DNA of 64,000 bases from Serratia ficaria (GTDB lineage: Bacteria; Pseudomonadota; Gammaproteobacteria; Enterobacterales; Enterobacteriaceae): positions 2,046,001-2,110,000 of the forward strand of contig NZ_LT906479.1 in the NCBI RefSeq assembly GCF_900187015.1, in the 5' to 3' direction. How positions within the stretch are numbered: position 1 is the stretch's first letter; the number at the start of each line of letters is the position of its first letter. Shown piece by piece: positions 1 to 10,219 of this stretch. Position numbers and translations under genes: made by a program. The notes under the pieces were generated by a model. It was not told the DNA's origin. It was given only the letters and a program-made list of their open reading frames with translations, and searched no databases.

Positions 1-15
1 GTTGAGTTTGGTGAA

Positions 16-270
16 TTAGTGCTTTCTTCTGTCAAGGTCCTGGTAATCCGTAGCTTCGATCTTGGCGATGCCGGCCTCTAAAATATTGATTAATTGACGG
101 GCGACATCTGTAGTTAGCCAAAGCGTTCTGTCTACTTGGGCTTCTTCGGGCGTTTGGTCTAGTGAAGACAGGTAATGAAGGCGTATCATCATGGCGTCAT
201 AAACGTCGACAGTACTGATATCCCAACCAACAAGCGGGTGTGTCTGAATTACTTCATCATTTCTGTCCAT
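16..270 (-). CDS. bssS: Biofilm formation regulator BssS
   Basis: This 84-residue protein has the length of E. coli BssS and shares its characteristic blocks: an N-terminal EVIQTHPLVGWDISTVD stretch, a central LWLTTDVARQ block and a C-terminal ILEAGIAKIE helix. BssS is a small cytoplasmic protein reported to affect biofilm formation through indole and catabolite signalling; its biochemistry is unclear. It lies upstream of dinI and pyrC as in E. coli, with one extra small gene between. No odd features are seen. The identification rests on strong recalled similarity. Confidence 0.93.
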   Translation of the reverse strand: MDRNDEVIQTHPLVGWDISTVDVYDAMMIRLHYLSSLDQTPEEAQVDRTLWLTTDVARQLINILEAGIAKIEATDYQDLDRRKH

Positions 271-470
271 AAAGACCCCTTATTGAGTAGTAACTACCGT
301 GAGTGACTAACGAGGATCAATGCGGCTCATCATCATGAGAGCAATTACAGTATACGCATCTGCTTTCATCGTTGGAGCATTTCCCTGCTTCTTTTGCAAA
401 ATAAATATTTATTTGAACAATTATTCTACAATTTCGTCTGCGAATGGTTGAGCGATTAAAAACGGGCGGG

Positions 471-749
471 CTATTGGGTATCCGGCGACGGCGGGGCGCT
501 GTGCAGGCGTTTTTCCAACTCTTCCGCCAGGTGGGCGAAATGCTTTTGCGTCTCGGCGTCGCGATTCTGGTTTTGCGATTCCAGCTTCAGGCTATGAATC
601 AATAACTGGTTGGCTTTGTCATCCAGACCAAACGCCAGATAAGAGAATGCGACCTCCAGCACGCTCAAGCGCCTTTTTTGATCGGCAATCAGCGCCAGCA
701 ACTCGCCAAAGGTCATTGCTTCTTCGGTTTTCACCTTGTCCGGGGCCAT
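471..749 (-). CDS. Small helical protein, possibly IraP-like
   Basis: This 92-residue protein follows a good AGGAGG ribosome site. It is predicted mostly helical: an N-terminal amphipathic segment (about residues 10-50, with LLALIADQKRRLSVLE) and a charged C-terminal helix ending in a Pro/Ser tail. It has no signal peptide or membrane span. Length and helical layout recall the RssB anti-adapter IraP, but the match is too weak to assert. It sits between bssS and dinI, in the same direction, where E. coli has no equivalent gene. Function unknown; the IraP idea is inference. Confidence 0.7.
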   Translation of the reverse strand: MAPDKVKTEEAMTFGELLALIADQKRRLSVLEVAFSYLAFGLDDKANQLLIHSLKLESQNQNRDAETQKHFAHLAEELEKRLHSAPPSPDTQ

Positions 750-887
750 GCTAAATACCTCCTGTTAAAACATTCAGTACAAACCAGATGCGGGCTTTAT
801 TTCAGACTAAGGTTAAGCGATGAACGGACCGGGCGCCAGAAACAAAAAAGCCGGAGAGCGACCCCCGGCAAAAACAGCATTGCAGTG

Positions 888-1127
888 TTATTCTGCGCTG
901 AACCATTCGTCAGCGCTTTCCCAGGTTTCCTGGAGTATTTCTTCTATCAGATCCCGGTCGGTTTTGGCGCCGCCCAGAACGGAAAGCCCGTTGGCGCCGG
1001 CATAACGCACCTGAACCACGGCGCCGGGAAACTGGCGGTTCACTCGTTTGCTCAGTTCGCCGGTCAGCGCCTCGATGGCCCCCGACGGCAAGGGTTTGGT
1101 TTTATCTACAGTGACTTCAACACGCAT
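888..1127 (-). CDS. dinI: DNA damage-inducible protein DinI
   Basis: This 79-residue protein matches DinI in length and plan: MRVEV beta strand start, a central VQVRYAGANGLSV strand region, and a strongly acidic C-terminal helix (about residues 58-79, DLIEEILQETWESADEWF) known in the family to mimic DNA and contact RecA. DinI modulates RecA filament stability and so tunes LexA and UmuD cleavage during the SOS response. A clear LexA operator lies just upstream of the start codon, which fits SOS induction. It is followed on the other side by pyrC in the same orientation. Confidence 0.95.
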   Translation of the reverse strand: MRVEVTVDKTKPLPSGAIEALTGELSKRVNRQFPGAVVQVRYAGANGLSVLGGAKTDRDLIEEILQETWESADEWFSAE

Positions 1128-1148
1128 AATTGCCCCCGAAGCGATTTA

Positions 1149-1164
1149 CTGTGTATTTATACAG
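1149..1164. promoter_or_regulatory. LexA (SOS) box of dinI
   Basis: The 16-base sequence CTGTGTATTTATACAG keeps both CTGT/ACAG ends of the LexA consensus with an AT-rich 8-base centre. It lies about 22 bases upstream of the dinI start codon, the expected place for a LexA operator overlapping the promoter. Confidence 0.9.
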
Positions 1165-1207
1165 TCAACCCTTGGCGGGAGCAATAGGCAGCGTTAAAAA
1201 AAGATTG

Positions 1208-2254
1208 TCAGTCCTTCAGCGACCAGCTCAGGGTTTCGCCGGCCAGGAACGGAATGACCGATTCGTCGCCCAGCGCGATCTCTTGCGGCTGGGTGGTCGG
1301 CGCCCGCTGCAGCTCGATGAAGTCTTCGTTGACCGGCAGGCCATAGAAGCGCGGCCCGTTCAGCGAACAGAAGGCTTCCAGATGTTCCAGCGCGCCCAGT
1401 TGGTCAAAGACGGTGGCGTAGGCCGGTATGGCATTCGGCGCGTTGAAGACGCCGGCGCAGCCGCAGCTGGACTCTTTGCGGTGCTTGGCGTGCGGCGCCG
1501 AGTCGGTGCCGAGGAAGAAGCGGTCGGAGCCGCTGGCGACCGCTTTGCGCAGCGCTTCCTGATGGATATTGCGTTTCAGGATCGGCAGGCAGAACAGGTG
1601 CGGGCGGATGCCGCCAACCAGCATGTGGTTGCGGTTGAACATCAGGTGTTGCGGCGTGATGGTGGCGCCGAGGAAACGATTGCCTTCCTGCACGTATTGA
1701 GCAGCTTCCTGGGTGGTGATGTGCTCGAAGACGATCTTCAGCTCGGGGAACTGCTGGCGGATAGGCTCCATCACCTGGTCGATAAAGCGCGCTTCGCGGT
1801 CGAAGATATCGACGTGAGCGTCGGTCACTTCGCCGTGGATCAGCAGCGGCATGCCGATTTTCTGCATCTGTTCGAACAGCGGATAAATGCCTTTCACATC
1901 GCTCACGCCATGACTGGAGTTGGTGGTGGCATTGGCCGGGTACAGCTTGGCGGCGGTAAACACGCCCTGCTCGAAGCCGTTCACCAGCTCGGCGGCGGAC
2001 AGCGAGTTGGTCAGGTAGCAGGTCATCAGCGGGGTAAAGTTATGGCCCTGCGGCACCGCGGCCAGAATGCGATCGCGGTAAGCGCGCGCAGCCTCCACGG
2101 TGGTGACTGGCGGAGCCAGATTCGGCATCACAATCGCCCGGCCAAACACCTGACTGGTATAGGGCACTACCGTTTTCAGCATCTCGTCGTCACGCAGATG
2201 GATATGCCAGTCGTCAGGGCGGCGGATTTTCAGGGCTTGAGGTTGTGCGGTCAT
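1208..2254 (-). CDS. pyrC: Dihydroorotase
   Basis: PyrC catalyses reversible cyclisation of carbamoyl-aspartate to dihydroorotate in pyrimidine synthesis, in the cytoplasm. The 348-residue protein has the length of the E. coli enzyme and its binuclear zinc ligands: His17 and His19 in WHIHLRDD, the lysine to be carboxylated (Lys103 in AAKLYP), later His residues in LIHGEV and FEHITT, and Asp in LGTDSAPH. It follows dinI in the usual enterobacterial order. The roughly 95-base leader is where E. coli pyrC carries CTP-sensitive start-site selection; I could not confirm that hairpin here. Confidence 0.97.
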   Translation of the reverse strand: MTAQPQALKIRRPDDWHIHLRDDEMLKTVVPYTSQVFGRAIVMPNLAPPVTTVEAARAYRDRILAAVPQGHNFTPLMTCYLTNSLSAAELVNGFEQGVFTAAKLYPANATTNSSHGVSDVKGIYPLFEQMQKIGMPLLIHGEVTDAHVDIFDREARFIDQVMEPIRQQFPELKIVFEHITTQEAAQYVQEGNRFLGATITPQHLMFNRNHMLVGGIRPHLFCLPILKRNIHQEALRKAVASGSDRFFLGTDSAPHAKHRKESSCGCAGVFNAPNAIPAYATVFDQLGALEHLEAFCSLNGPRFYGLPVNEDFIELQRAPTTQPQEIALGDESVIPFLAGETLSWSLKD

Positions 2255-2472
2255 GTTGCAGGGCTCCGGCGGTCAGAAAACGTCTAAGTAAAAGCGAATA
2301 ATGGGGGTTATTCACGCCGGGGTGTAAGGATAAGCGGAAAGCGCCCGCGATGCATCTGTTTGTTGCAGGCAAGTTGAAATCAGTAGGCTGTCGGGCGCAT
2401 AGTGGCAAGGATTTTAACGATCCCGGCACCCGCCCGGCGGTCGACCTTTATCATCTGGAAAGGGAGAGAGAA

Positions 2473-2760
2473 ATGGAAGTACGCGTTATTGCCACCCTGC
2501 AGGCGAAACCCGAGTTTGCATCCGCCGTCAGCGAGGCGGTGCATGAAATTATCGAACCAAGCCGCCAGGAGCTGGGCAATCTGCAGTACGATCTGCATCG
2601 CGATCTGGAACAGCCGGGCACCTTCGTGTTTTTCGAACGCTGGGCCAGCAGCGAAGCGCTGAATAAACACAACGCCACGGCGCATTTTCAGCGGTTTGTC
2701 AGCCAGGTAGACGGCAAGCTGGACCTGCTGGATATCAAGCAGCTGAAGAAAATTGCCTGA
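2473..2760 (+). CDS. ABM-domain (antibiotic biosynthesis monooxygenase-like) protein
   Basis: This 95-residue protein has the single ferredoxin-like ABM fold pattern: MEVRVIATLQAKPE opening strand, a helix with the IIEPSRQELGNLQYDLHRD segment, the FVFFERWAS strand and a C-terminal helix. Relatives such as YgiN act as quinol monooxygenases or dimeric small-molecule oxidases; substrate here is unknown. The start was chosen at an ATG with a GGGAGAG ribosome site, because residues predicted upstream do not resemble the family. It is convergent with rne across a shared terminator. Confidence 0.85.
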   Translation: MEVRVIATLQAKPEFASAVSEAVHEIIEPSRQELGNLQYDLHRDLEQPGTFVFFERWASSEALNKHNATAHFQRFVSQVDGKLDLLDIKQLKKIA

Positions 2761-2771
2761 CCGCAGGTAAG

Positions 2772-2800
2772 AAAAAACCCGCCGAATGGCGGGTTTTTTT
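2772..2800. terminator. Bidirectional terminator between ABM gene and rne
   Basis: A GC-rich stem (AACCCGCC / GGCGGGTT, AAT loop region) is flanked by an A-run on the left and a T-run on the right, so it can stop transcripts from both convergent genes. Confidence 0.9.
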
Positions 2801-2815
2801 ATCGCATGGGCTAAC

Positions 2816-5800
2816 TTATTCGTTAACCGGCTGCGGTTTGGTGGCCGGCGCCGTCGCCTGGTTCACCGCGGCGTGACCGCCGGCGGAACCTTTACCTTCG
2901 AAGTTGAAGGAAGGGCGCTGCCAGTCGCTGTGCTTGCGTTCTTCGGGCACATAGGCTGGCGCCGGGGCCTTGGTCATCGGCGCCGTGGCGATATGCTTAT
3001 ACAGCGCGTTCTGCACGGTTTTCACCGGCGTTGGCTGCTGAATGACCGGCGCAGTTTCGACAACCTCCGGGGCCGCCACTTCCTGCTGTGGCGCTTCTTC
3101 CGCCACCGTTGCAACCACTTCCGCAGTTTCTTCAGCAACGGTTTCAGCTTCAGCAGCGGCGGCAGGTGCCGCTTCAACCGCCGGCTCGGCTTCGACAACC
3201 GCCGGCGCAGGCTCTACGGCCGGTTCTTCCGCCGCGACGGCGACCGGCGTTTCTTCTGCAACCGCCGGCTCAACGGCTTCCGCTTCAGGGTCTACCGCAG
3301 TTTCTTCTGTTTCTTCCACTACGGATACGGTTTCAGCTTCGACGGCGGTTTCTGCAGCGGCTGCAACCGGCTGGCTGTCGACCGCCGGCTCGACGGCTTC
3401 CGCCGCAGCCTGGGTTTCTTCCGCTTCGACCTTCGCTGGCTCGGCTACGGCAGCGATAACCGGCGCGGCAACGGCAACGGCGGCGGCTTCCGGCGCCATC
3501 ACGTTGTCGGCGGCGATTTCGCTGGCTGCGGCCTGAACTTCAACTTCTTCGGCCTGTGCAGTTTGCGTGACCGGGTAGCTTACCCACACTTTGCCCGATG
3601 CCATTTCCGGCGAGGCGAAAGCCCCGGCCAGCGGCATTGGCGACTGCAGCGGATAACGCTCATCACGATAGCGGCGACGGCGCTGACCGCTGACGCGCAG
3701 GTGGCGCGGTGAGCGCCGTGAGCGGCGCGGCATGCCGTTTTCGCCATTAGCGCGTTCGCCCTGCGCATCGTCTTCGGACGGAGCGGCTACGGTTTCCGGC
3801 AGCAGTTTCACGCCGTCTTCGGCGCTTGCCGGCTGAACGTCTTCGATTTTGGCGATCGGCGCTTTTGGCGCCAGCAGTTCTTCCGCTGCGCGATGCAGTT
3901 CTTCTTCGGCTTCGGCGGACAGCACGCGGACTTTCTGCGTCAGAGGGCGGCGCTGGCGACGCTGCATGTTCTGCTGACGCTCTTCCTGCTCCTCATCGCT
4001 TTCAACTACAGCCTCAACGCTTTCCAGCGCTTTCACTTCCTGCTGAGCCTGACGCTTCTCTTCCTGGCGGCGGCGCTGACGTTCCGCGCGTTGCTCACGG
4101 CGCTGCTGCTGTTCTTCACGCTGCGCTTTAGCGGCTTCTTCCGACACGGCCTCTTCGACAACCGGCGCATTTTGTTGCTGGTTGCGGCGGTTGCGGCGCT
4201 GCTCTTCGCGAGACTCGCGGTTTTCGCGGCCTTCGCGGTTGTCGCGCGGCTCGCGATTTTCACGGTTGTCGCGTTCGCCGCGGCCTTCACCGCGCTCTTT
4301 GCGCTCGCCGCGTTCCGGACGATCGTTGCGTTCGCTACGCTCACCGCGCTCGCCGCGTTCTTTACGGCCGGTACCCTGACGGCGCTGGCCGCGACGATCC
4401 TGGCGACGGTTTTCGCCGGTGCTTTCCGCCTTCGGCGCTTCAACCGGTTTGGCTTCGACGACGGCAGGTTGTTCTTCGGCGGCAAACAGCGCTTTCAGAC
4501 CGCCGAACAGACGGCCGAACAGGCCCGGCTTGGCGGCGACCACGGCTGCAGGTTTGGCGGCGGCGGCGGGTTGGGCAACGGCCGGCTCTTCGGACGGCGG
4601 CGGTGCGTCAGCGGCCAGAGAGAAGGACGCCAAGGCTGGCTGTTCCGGGCGCTTGCGCTCCATCGGCGCATCTTCCAGCGGCTGAGCCATCTCTTCTTCA
4701 TGCAGCTTCGGCAGCAGGTAGCTGAGCGTTGGGGTTTCTTCGCCCTTGCGCACGCGCAGCACCGAGTAGTGCGGGGTTTGCATTTGATCGTTCGGCACGA
4801 TGACCGCTTTCACGCCACCCTGGCGTTTTTCGATCGCGCTAACCGATTCGCGCTTTTCGTTCAGCAGGTAAGAAGCAACCTGAACCGGCACGATGGCGTG
4901 AACTTCTTTGGTGTTTTCCTTCAGCGCTTCTTCTTCAATCAGACGCAGAATGGACAACGCCAGCGATTCGTTATCACGAATGGTGCCGGTGCCGTTACAG
5001 CGCGGGCAGACGTGATGGCTGGATTCGCCGAGCGACGGGCTGAGGCGCTGACGCGACATCTCGAGCAGGCCGAAGCGGGAAATGCGGCCGATCTGGATGC
5101 GCGCGCGGTCCTGACGCACGGCGTCGCGCAGGCGGTTTTCAACTTCACGCTGGTGGCGCACCGGGGTCATGTCGATAAAGTCGATAACGATCAGGCCGCC
5201 GAGGTCGCGCAGGCGCAGCTGGCGGGCGATCTCGTCCGCCGCTTCCAGGTTGGTGTTGAACGCCGTTTCTTCGATATCGCCGCCGCGAGTCGCGCGGGCG
5301 GAGTTGATGTCGATGGCGGTCAGCGCTTCGGTGCTGTCGATGACAATCGAACCGCCGGAAGGCAGACGCACTTCACGCTGGAAGGCGGATTCGATTTGCG
5401 ATTCGATCTGGTAATGGCTGAACAACGGGATTTCACCGCTGTACAATTTGATTTTGCTGCTGAAATCCGGGCGGCCCAGCGCAGCGATGTGCTCTTTGGC
5501 CAGATCGAGAACCTTCGGGTTGTCGATCAGGATTTCGCCGATGTCCGGGCGCAGGTAATCGCGGAATGCGCGCACGATGACGTTGCTTTCCTGGTGGATC
5601 AGGAACGGAGCAGGGCGGCCTTCGGCGGCCTTCTTGATCGCTTCCCAGTGCTTCAGGCGGAAGGACAGATCCCACTGCAGCGCATCGGCGGATTTACCGA
5701 CGCCCGCGGTGCGAACGATCAGGCCCATGCCGTCCGGCAGTTGCAGAGAGGAAAGCGCCTCTTTCAGTTCGGTGCGGTCGTCACCCTCGATGCGGCGGGA

Positions 5801-6217
5801 AATGCCGCCGGCGCGCGGGTTGTTCGGCATCAGCACCAGGTAACTGCCGGCCAGGCTGATGAAGGTGGTCAAGGCGGCGCCTTTGTTGCCACGTTCTTCT
5901 TTGTCTACCTGAACGATGACTTCCTGGCCTTCGCGCAGCACATCTTTGATGTTCGGGCGGCCATGGGAAGAATAGTTACTTGGGAAGTATTCGCGGGCGA
6001 TTTCTTTAAGAGGGAGGAAACCATGTCGTTCTGCGCCGTAGTCCACGAACGCTGCTTCAAGACTTGGTTCAATGCGGGTGATTTTGCCTTTGTAAATATT
6101 CGCTTTTTTCTGTTCATGACCCGGACTTTCAATATCCAAATCATACAGCCGCTGTCCATCTACGAGGGCAACACGCAACTCTTCCTGCTGAGTTGCGTTA
6201 ATCAACATTCTTTTCAT
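2816..6217 (-). CDS. rne: Ribonuclease E
   Basis: RNase E is the essential endonuclease that scaffolds the RNA degradosome at the inner membrane. The N-terminal half shows the S1 domain (about residues 35-125), the 5' sensor and RNase H-like region, the DNase I-like active site with Asp in AIDINSAR and VIDFIDM, and the Zn-link CPRCNGTG. The C-terminal half begins after a [15 protein letters not shown] amphipathic membrane-targeting helix, then an Arg/Glu-rich RNA and RhlB binding region, a long Ala/Glu/Val/Pro-rich linker, and a conserved C-terminal PNPase-binding end. At 1133 residues it is longer than the 1061-residue E. coli protein, mainly in that linker. Confidence 0.98.
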   Translation of the reverse strand: MKRMLINATQQEELRVALVDGQRLYDLDIESPGHEQKKANIYKGKITRIEPSLEAAFVDYGAERHGFLPLKEIAREYFPSNYSSHGRPNIKDVLREGQEVIVQVDKEERGNKGAALTTFISLAGSYLVLMPNNPRAGGISRRIEGDDRTELKEALSSLQLPDGMGLIVRTAGVGKSADALQWDLSFRLKHWEAIKKAAEGRPAPFLIHQESNVIVRAFRDYLRPDIGEILIDNPKVLDLAKEHIAALGRPDFSSKIKLYSGEIPLFSHYQIESQIESAFQREVRLPSGGSIVIDSTEALTAIDINSARATRGGDIEETAFNTNLEAADEIARQLRLRDLGGLIVIDFIDMTPVRHQREVENRLRDAVRQDRARIQIGRISRFGLLEMSRQRLSPSLGESSHHVCPRCNGTGTIRDNESLALSILRLIEEEALKENTKEVHAIVPVQVASYLLNEKRESVSAIEKRQGGVKAVIVPNDQMQTPHYSVLRVRKGEETPTLSYLLPKLHEEEMAQPLEDAPMERKRPEQPALASFSLAADAPPPSEEPAVAQPAAAAKPAAVVAAKPGLFGRLFGGLKALFAAEEQPAVVEAKPVEAPKAESTGENRRQDRRGQRRQGTGRKERGERGERSERNDRPERGERKERGEGRGERDNRENREPRDNREGRENRESREEQRRNRRNQQQNAPVVEEAVSEEAAKAQREEQQQRREQRAERQRRRQEEKRQAQQEVKALESVEAVVESDEEQEERQQNMQRRQRRPLTQKVRVLSAEAEEELHRAAEELLAPKAPIAKIEDVQPASAEDGVKLLPETVAAPSEDDAQGERANGENGMPRRSRRSPRHLRVSGQRRRRYRDERYPLQSPMPLAGAFASPEMASGKVWVSYPVTQTAQAEEVEVQAAASEIAADNVMAPEAAAVAVAAPVIAAVAEPAKVEAEETQAAAEAVEPAVDSQPVAAAAETAVEAETVSVVEETEETAVDPEAEAVEPAVAEETPVAVAAEEPAVEPAPAVVEAEPAVEAAPAAAAEAETVAEETAEVVATVAEEAPQQEVAAPEVVETAPVIQQPTPVKTVQNALYKHIATAPMTKAPAPAYVPEERKHSDWQRPSFNFEGKGSAGGHAAVNQATAPATKPQPVNE

Positions 6218-6769
6218 CTTAACTTACTCGTTATTTTTACATTATCGACAAAGCTGCGGGCAAAATAACCTCATGGCCGGATTAAAACCGAAAACCCCGT
6301 GTCTTCTCGCAAAGCCGTCAACCTCACGGTTGTCGCCTGCATAGGGGCGCATTATCTCGGTAAGCCTGTATTTCTTTGTGAAAGACAGCACTTTTACTAG
6401 GGGAATAGCCTCTGATTTACGTCGACAGATCTGATTCCATTTGCCGGCCAAGCTGCAACCCGCAGCCCGCTAATTGTTTGATTTCGCATTACGTCTTACG
6501 CCATTGCTGCGTTTTTGCGCGATCAGACAAATTTTATAATTCCACCGTTTTCCCTGTTTAACGAGAATCAACGCGGAAAGTAACTGCATTATTCCACTGC
6601 TGATACCGTTATAGCAAGGTGACTTTTCCTTAACTGCGGTAGAAATCGCAAACGTTCAAACCGGCTTGCTGCCTTATTGTCCGCTGGGGTTTCGCCCGCC
6701 GTCAGAGAGACAGTTAAGCACAGAAAAAGATGTGGCGCTATTAACGCGCTCTATTTAGAATCCCGGTCC
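6218..6769. promoter_or_regulatory. rne-rluC divergent intergenic region with rne leader
   Basis: This 552-base gene-free stretch separates divergent rne and rluC. In E. coli the rne mRNA has a roughly 360-base leader that RNase E itself cleaves for autoregulation. Here the rne-proximal half, read on the minus strand, contains GC-rich segments (GGTTGACGGCTTTGCGAG and ACACGGGGTTTTCGG) that recall the E. coli leader hairpin; this is from memory and not verified. The rest is AT-richer and must hold the rluC promoter. No ORF was found. Confidence 0.55.
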
Positions 6770-7729
6770 ATGAAAACGAACAATCCGGCAGTACAATTAA
6801 TCACGATTTCTGACGACGAAGCCGGTCAGAGAATCGACAACTTTCTGCTCGCTCGCCTGAAAGGCGTGCCGAAGAGCATGATTTATCGCATCGTGCGCAA
6901 AGGCGAGGTGCGGGTAAATAAAGGACGCATCAAGGCGGAATACAAGCTGGCGGCGGGCGACGTGGTGCGCGTGCCGCCGGTGCGGGTGGCCGAGCGCGAA
7001 GAGGCGCCGGTCTCCGCCAAGCTCGATAAGGTGGCGGCGCTGGCCGACTGCATTCTGTATGAAGACGATCACCTGCTGATCCTCAACAAGCCCTCGGGCA
7101 CGGCGGTACACGGCGGCAGCGGCCTGAGTTTCGGCGTGATCGAAGGGCTGCGCGCGCTGCGCCCCGAAGCGCGCTTCCTGGAGCTGGTGCACCGGCTGGA
7201 TCGCGATACCTCCGGCGTGCTGCTGGTGGCGAAGAAGCGTTCCGCGCTGCGCTCGCTGCACGAACAGCTGCGGATGAAGGGGATACAGAAGGACTACCTG
7301 GCGCTGGTGCGCGGCCAGTGGCAATCCCACTGCAAGGCGGTGCAGGCGCCGCTGCTGAAAAACATTTTGCAGAGCGGCGAGCGCATCGTGCGCGTCAACA
7401 GCGAAGGCAAACCGTCGGAAACCCGCTTCAAGGTGGAAGAGCGCTATGAATTCGCCACGCTGGTCAAGGCCAGCCCGATCACCGGGCGCACCCACCAGAT
7501 CCGCGTGCATACGCTGCACGCCGGGCATCCGATCGCCTTCGACGATCGCTATGGCGATCGCGAATTCGACCGGCAGTTGGCGAGCACCGGCCTGAAACGC
7601 CTGTTCCTGCACGCCGCGGCGCTGCGTTTTGAACATCCGTCCACCGGCGAAACCCTGCGCGTCGAGGCGCCGATGGATGAAGAACTGCGCCATTGCCTGC
7701 AGGTATTGCGCCGGCAGGCGGTTAAATAA
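6770..7729 (+). CDS. rluC: 23S rRNA pseudouridine synthase (955/2504/2580)
   Basis: RluC makes pseudouridines at 955, 2504 and 2580 of 23S rRNA. The 319-residue protein has an N-terminal S4 RNA-binding domain (about residues 18-80, with [20 protein letters not shown]) and the RluA-type catalytic domain with the HRLDRDTSG motif carrying the catalytic Asp. The start MKTNN was chosen because it aligns with E. coli RluC and gives the same 319-residue length; an upstream in-frame extension is not family-like. It is divergent from rne, as in E. coli. Confidence 0.96.
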   Translation: MKTNNPAVQLITISDDEAGQRIDNFLLARLKGVPKSMIYRIVRKGEVRVNKGRIKAEYKLAAGDVVRVPPVRVAEREEAPVSAKLDKVAALADCILYEDDHLLILNKPSGTAVHGGSGLSFGVIEGLRALRPEARFLELVHRLDRDTSGVLLVAKKRSALRSLHEQLRMKGIQKDYLALVRGQWQSHCKAVQAPLLKNILQSGERIVRVNSEGKPSETRFKVEERYEFATLVKASPITGRTHQIRVHTLHAGHPIAFDDRYGDREFDRQLASTGLKRLFLHAAALRFEHPSTGETLRVEAPMDEELRHCLQVLRRQAVK

Positions 7730-7738
7730 GCCAGACTA

Positions 7739-8320
7739 CTAGCTCAGCGGGTTGATGCCTTCGGCCCGCAGCATGTCCAGCAACGCGATCAACGGCAGGC
7801 CGATCAACGCATTCGGGTCGCGCCCTTCCAGTTTCTCGAACAACGCAATGCCCAATCCTTCGCTCTTGAAGCTGCCCGCGCAGTTCAGCGGCTGTTCCAG
7901 GCGCACATAGGCGTCGATTTCCGCCTCGCTCAGCGTGCGGAAGTGCACGTGGAACGGCTCGCACAGCGCCTGCAGATGTCGGCTGCGGCCGTTGTACAGC
8001 GCCAGGCCGGTATAAAAGGTGAGGGTCTGGCCGCTGGCCCGGCGCAATTGCGCCCGGGCGTTTTCATCGCTGTGCGGCTTGCCGGTGATTTTGCCGTCGA
8101 TCACGCAGACCTGGTCGGAGCCGATGATCAGGTGGTCGGGATAGGCGATGGCCAGCGCCTGGGCCTTGGCCGCCGCCAGCCGCAGCACCAGCGCCTCGGC
8201 GGTTTCATCGGCCAGCGGGGTTTCGTCCACCTCCGGCGCGGCGCAGGCGAAGGGCAGTTGCAGCTTCTCCAGCAGCATTTTCCGGTAGGGTGAAGTCGAG
8301 GCTAACAGCAATCTCTGCAT
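7739..8320 (-). CDS. yceF: Maf-family nucleotide pyrophosphatase YceF (7-methyl-GTP specific)
   Basis: YceF hydrolyses 7-methyl-GTP to its monophosphate, keeping modified nucleotides out of RNA. The 193-residue protein shows the Maf fold signatures: [10 protein letters not shown] at the N-terminus, VDETP, the IGSDQVC block with the conserved Asp, and the C-terminal IGLPLIAL segment. The start MQRLLLAS was preferred over a 13-residue upstream extension because the family begins at this point. It converges on rluC and is divergent from yceD, matching E. coli order. Confidence 0.94.
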   Translation of the reverse strand: MQRLLLASTSPYRKMLLEKLQLPFACAAPEVDETPLADETAEALVLRLAAAKAQALAIAYPDHLIIGSDQVCVIDGKITGKPHSDENARAQLRRASGQTLTFYTGLALYNGRSRHLQALCEPFHVHFRTLSEAEIDAYVRLEQPLNCAGSFKSEGLGIALFEKLEGRDPNALIGLPLIALLDMLRAEGINPLS

Positions 8321-8461
8321 AATTTTTTTCGCAAACCATGGCGTAAATAGGTAGGGCATTTTAAACTGTCGGCCGCTGTGGAAGCGAATATTGGTGAAAG
8401 GTGCCGTTTTACGGCCTTTTTCTTTGACTCTACGTCGTTACAAAGTTAATATGCGCGCCCT

Positions 8462-8983
8462 ATGCAAAAGGTAAAATTACCCTTGACCATTGATGCGGTA
8501 CGTACCGCTCAGCGACGCCTGGATTATGCAGGTGTCTATACCCCTGAGCAGGTTACACGTGTCGCCGCCTCCGTGGTCAGTGTGGACAGCGATGTCGATG
8601 CGTCGTTGTCGTTTAATATCGACAACCAACGCCTCGCGGTGATAACAGGGCATGCGGACGTCGCGGTAACGCTGATGTGCCAACGCTGTGGTGTCCCGTT
8701 CGAGCATCATGTTCACACAACATATTGTTTTAGCCCGGTCGTCAATGATGAGCAGGCTGAGGCATTACCGGAAGCGTACGAACCGATCGAAGTCGACGAA
8801 TTTGGCGAAGTCGATCTGTTGGCAATGATTGAAGACGAAATTATTCTTTCACTGCCTGTCGTTCCGGTACATGAATCTGAACACTGTGAAGTGTCCGAAG
8901 CGGACATGGTATTTGGCAAACTGCCTGCAGAGGCGGAGAAACCGAATCCGTTTGCCGTATTAGCCAGTTTAAAGCGTAAGTAA
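8462..8983 (+). CDS. yceD: DUF177-family protein YceD (23S rRNA accumulation)
   Basis: YceD proteins are conserved in bacteria and plants and are linked to 23S rRNA accumulation; the gene is co-transcribed with rpmF almost everywhere. The 173-residue protein includes the DUF177 core with a [12 protein letters not shown] segment (two cysteines, about residues 74-77) and acidic [18 protein letters not shown]. The start [11 protein letters not shown] matches the family. It is 16 bases upstream of rpmF, the head of the fatty acid cluster. Confidence 0.95.
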   Translation: MQKVKLPLTIDAVRTAQRRLDYAGVYTPEQVTRVAASVVSVDSDVDASLSFNIDNQRLAVITGHADVAVTLMCQRCGVPFEHHVHTTYCFSPVVNDEQAEALPEAYEPIEVDEFGEVDLLAMIEDEIILSLPVVPVHESEHCEVSEADMVFGKLPAEAEKPNPFAVLASLKRK

Positions 8984-8999
8984 TTGAGGAGTAAGGTCC

Positions 9000-9167
9000 A
9001 TGGCCGTACAACAGAATAAACCAACCCGTTCCAAACGTGGCATGCGTCGTTCACACGATGCGCTGACCACCACCACTTTGTCTGTAGATGCGACTTCTGG
9101 TGAAACTCATCGTCGTCACCACATCACTGCCGACGGTTTCTACCGCGGTCGCAAGGTTATCGGCTAA
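9000..9167 (+). CDS. rpmF: 50S ribosomal protein L32
   Basis: L32 is a small basic protein of the large ribosomal subunit. The 55-codon ORF begins [20 protein letters not shown] and ends [10 protein letters not shown], typical of enterobacterial L32, which lacks the zinc cysteines found in some bacterial versions. It has a GAGGAG ribosome site and sits between yceD and plsX, the standard order that couples ribosome and membrane lipid synthesis. Confidence 0.97.
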   Translation: MAVQQNKPTRSKRGMRRSHDALTTTTLSVDATSGETHRRHHITADGFYRGRKVIG

Positions 9168-9178
9168 GTAGCGGTACC

Positions 9179-10213
9179 TTGACTCGTCTAACCCTGGCGT
9201 TAGATGCAATGGGCGGGGACTTCGGTCCCTGCGTCACAGTGCCTGCTTCATTGCAGGCACTGGCCTCTAATTTACAGCTTCATCTCCTGCTGGTCGGCGA
9301 TCCCGACACCCTCTCTCCCTTGCTTGCCAAAGCCGATCCTCTTCTTCTGGAGCGTCTGCAAGTCGTGCCCGCCGAGTCAGTGATTGCCGGCGACGCCAAA
9401 CCTTCACAAGCGATACGCGCCAGCCGCGGCACCTCGATGCGCGTTGCGCTGGAACTGATCAACAGCGGCCGGGCGCAGGGCTGCGTCAGCGCCGGCAATA
9501 CCGGCGCGCTGATGGGGCTGGCGAAGCTGCTGATCAAACCGCTGGAAGGCATTGAACGCCCGGCGCTGATGACGGTGATCCCGAATCAGCTGCGCAGCAA
9601 AACCGTGGTGCTGGATCTGGGCGCCAACGTCGAGTGCGACAGCACCATGCTGGTGCAGTTTGCGGTGATGGGCGCGGTGATGGCGGAAGAGGTGGTCGGC
9701 ATTGCGCAACCCCGTGTGGCGCTGCTGAATATTGGTGAAGAAGAGACCAAAGGCCTGGATAATATCCGCGAAGCGGCCGCCGCGCTAAAAAATACTCCGG
9801 CAATCAACTATATTGGTTATCTGGAAGGCAACGATCTGCTCACCGGTAAAACCGATGTGCTGGTCTGCGACGGCTTTGTGGGTAACGTCACCCTGAAGAC
9901 CATGGAAGGGGTGGTAAGAGTGTTCTTATCGCTGCTGAAATCGTCCGGAGACGGCGGCAAGCAGGCGTGGTGGTTAAAATTGTTGGGCCGTTGGCTGCAA
10001 AAACGGGTGGCGAAGCGCTTCGGCCACCTGAACCCCGACCAGTATAATGGCGCATGTCTGTTAGGATTGCGCAGCACCGTAATCAAGAGCCACGGCGCTG
10101 CGAACCCTCACGCGTTTGCAGTCGCAATCGAACAGGCTGTGCAGGCGGTGCAGCGGCAAGTCCCCGAAAGGATTGCTGCGCGCCTTGAGGCTGTATTACC
10201 TAAGAGTGACTGA
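9179..10213 (+). CDS. plsX: Phosphate acyltransferase PlsX
   Basis: PlsX converts acyl-ACP to acyl-phosphate, the acyl donor that PlsY uses to start phospholipid synthesis. The 344-residue protein shows [12 protein letters not shown] at the N-terminus, [12 protein letters not shown], the NIGEEETKG block and [10 protein letters not shown] near the C-terminus. The start is a TTG, chosen because [14 protein letters not shown] matches E. coli PlsX exactly at this point. It lies 11 bases after rpmF and 6 bases before fabH, so it is translated within one operon. Confidence 0.96.
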   Translation: MTRLTLALDAMGGDFGPCVTVPASLQALASNLQLHLLLVGDPDTLSPLLAKADPLLLERLQVVPAESVIAGDAKPSQAIRASRGTSMRVALELINSGRAQGCVSAGNTGALMGLAKLLIKPLEGIERPALMTVIPNQLRSKTVVLDLGANVECDSTMLVQFAVMGAVMAEEVVGIAQPRVALLNIGEEETKGLDNIREAAAALKNTPAINYIGYLEGNDLLTGKTDVLVCDGFVGNVTLKTMEGVVRVFLSLLKSSGDGGKQAWWLKLLGRWLQKRVAKRFGHLNPDQYNGACLLGLRSTVIKSHGAANPHAFAVAIEQAVQAVQRQVPERIAARLEAVLPKSD

Positions 10214-10219
10214 TCGTAC

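Noticed and set aside
1130..2287. 385-codon open frame opposite pyrC
   Set aside because: Antisense to a clear dihydroorotase; no domain features.
2960..4400. Repeats within rne considered as a tandem DNA repeat or CRISPR-like array
   Set aside because: They encode degenerate Ala/Glu and Arg/Glu repeats in frame; units vary in length and have no spacer structure. No CRISPR array was seen in the window.
3893..6268. 791-codon open frame on the plus strand opposite rne
   Set aside because: It is exactly antisense to a recognised essential gene, its product is low-complexity Ala/Leu/Phe/Arg-rich, and it is explained by GC-rich codon bias of rne.
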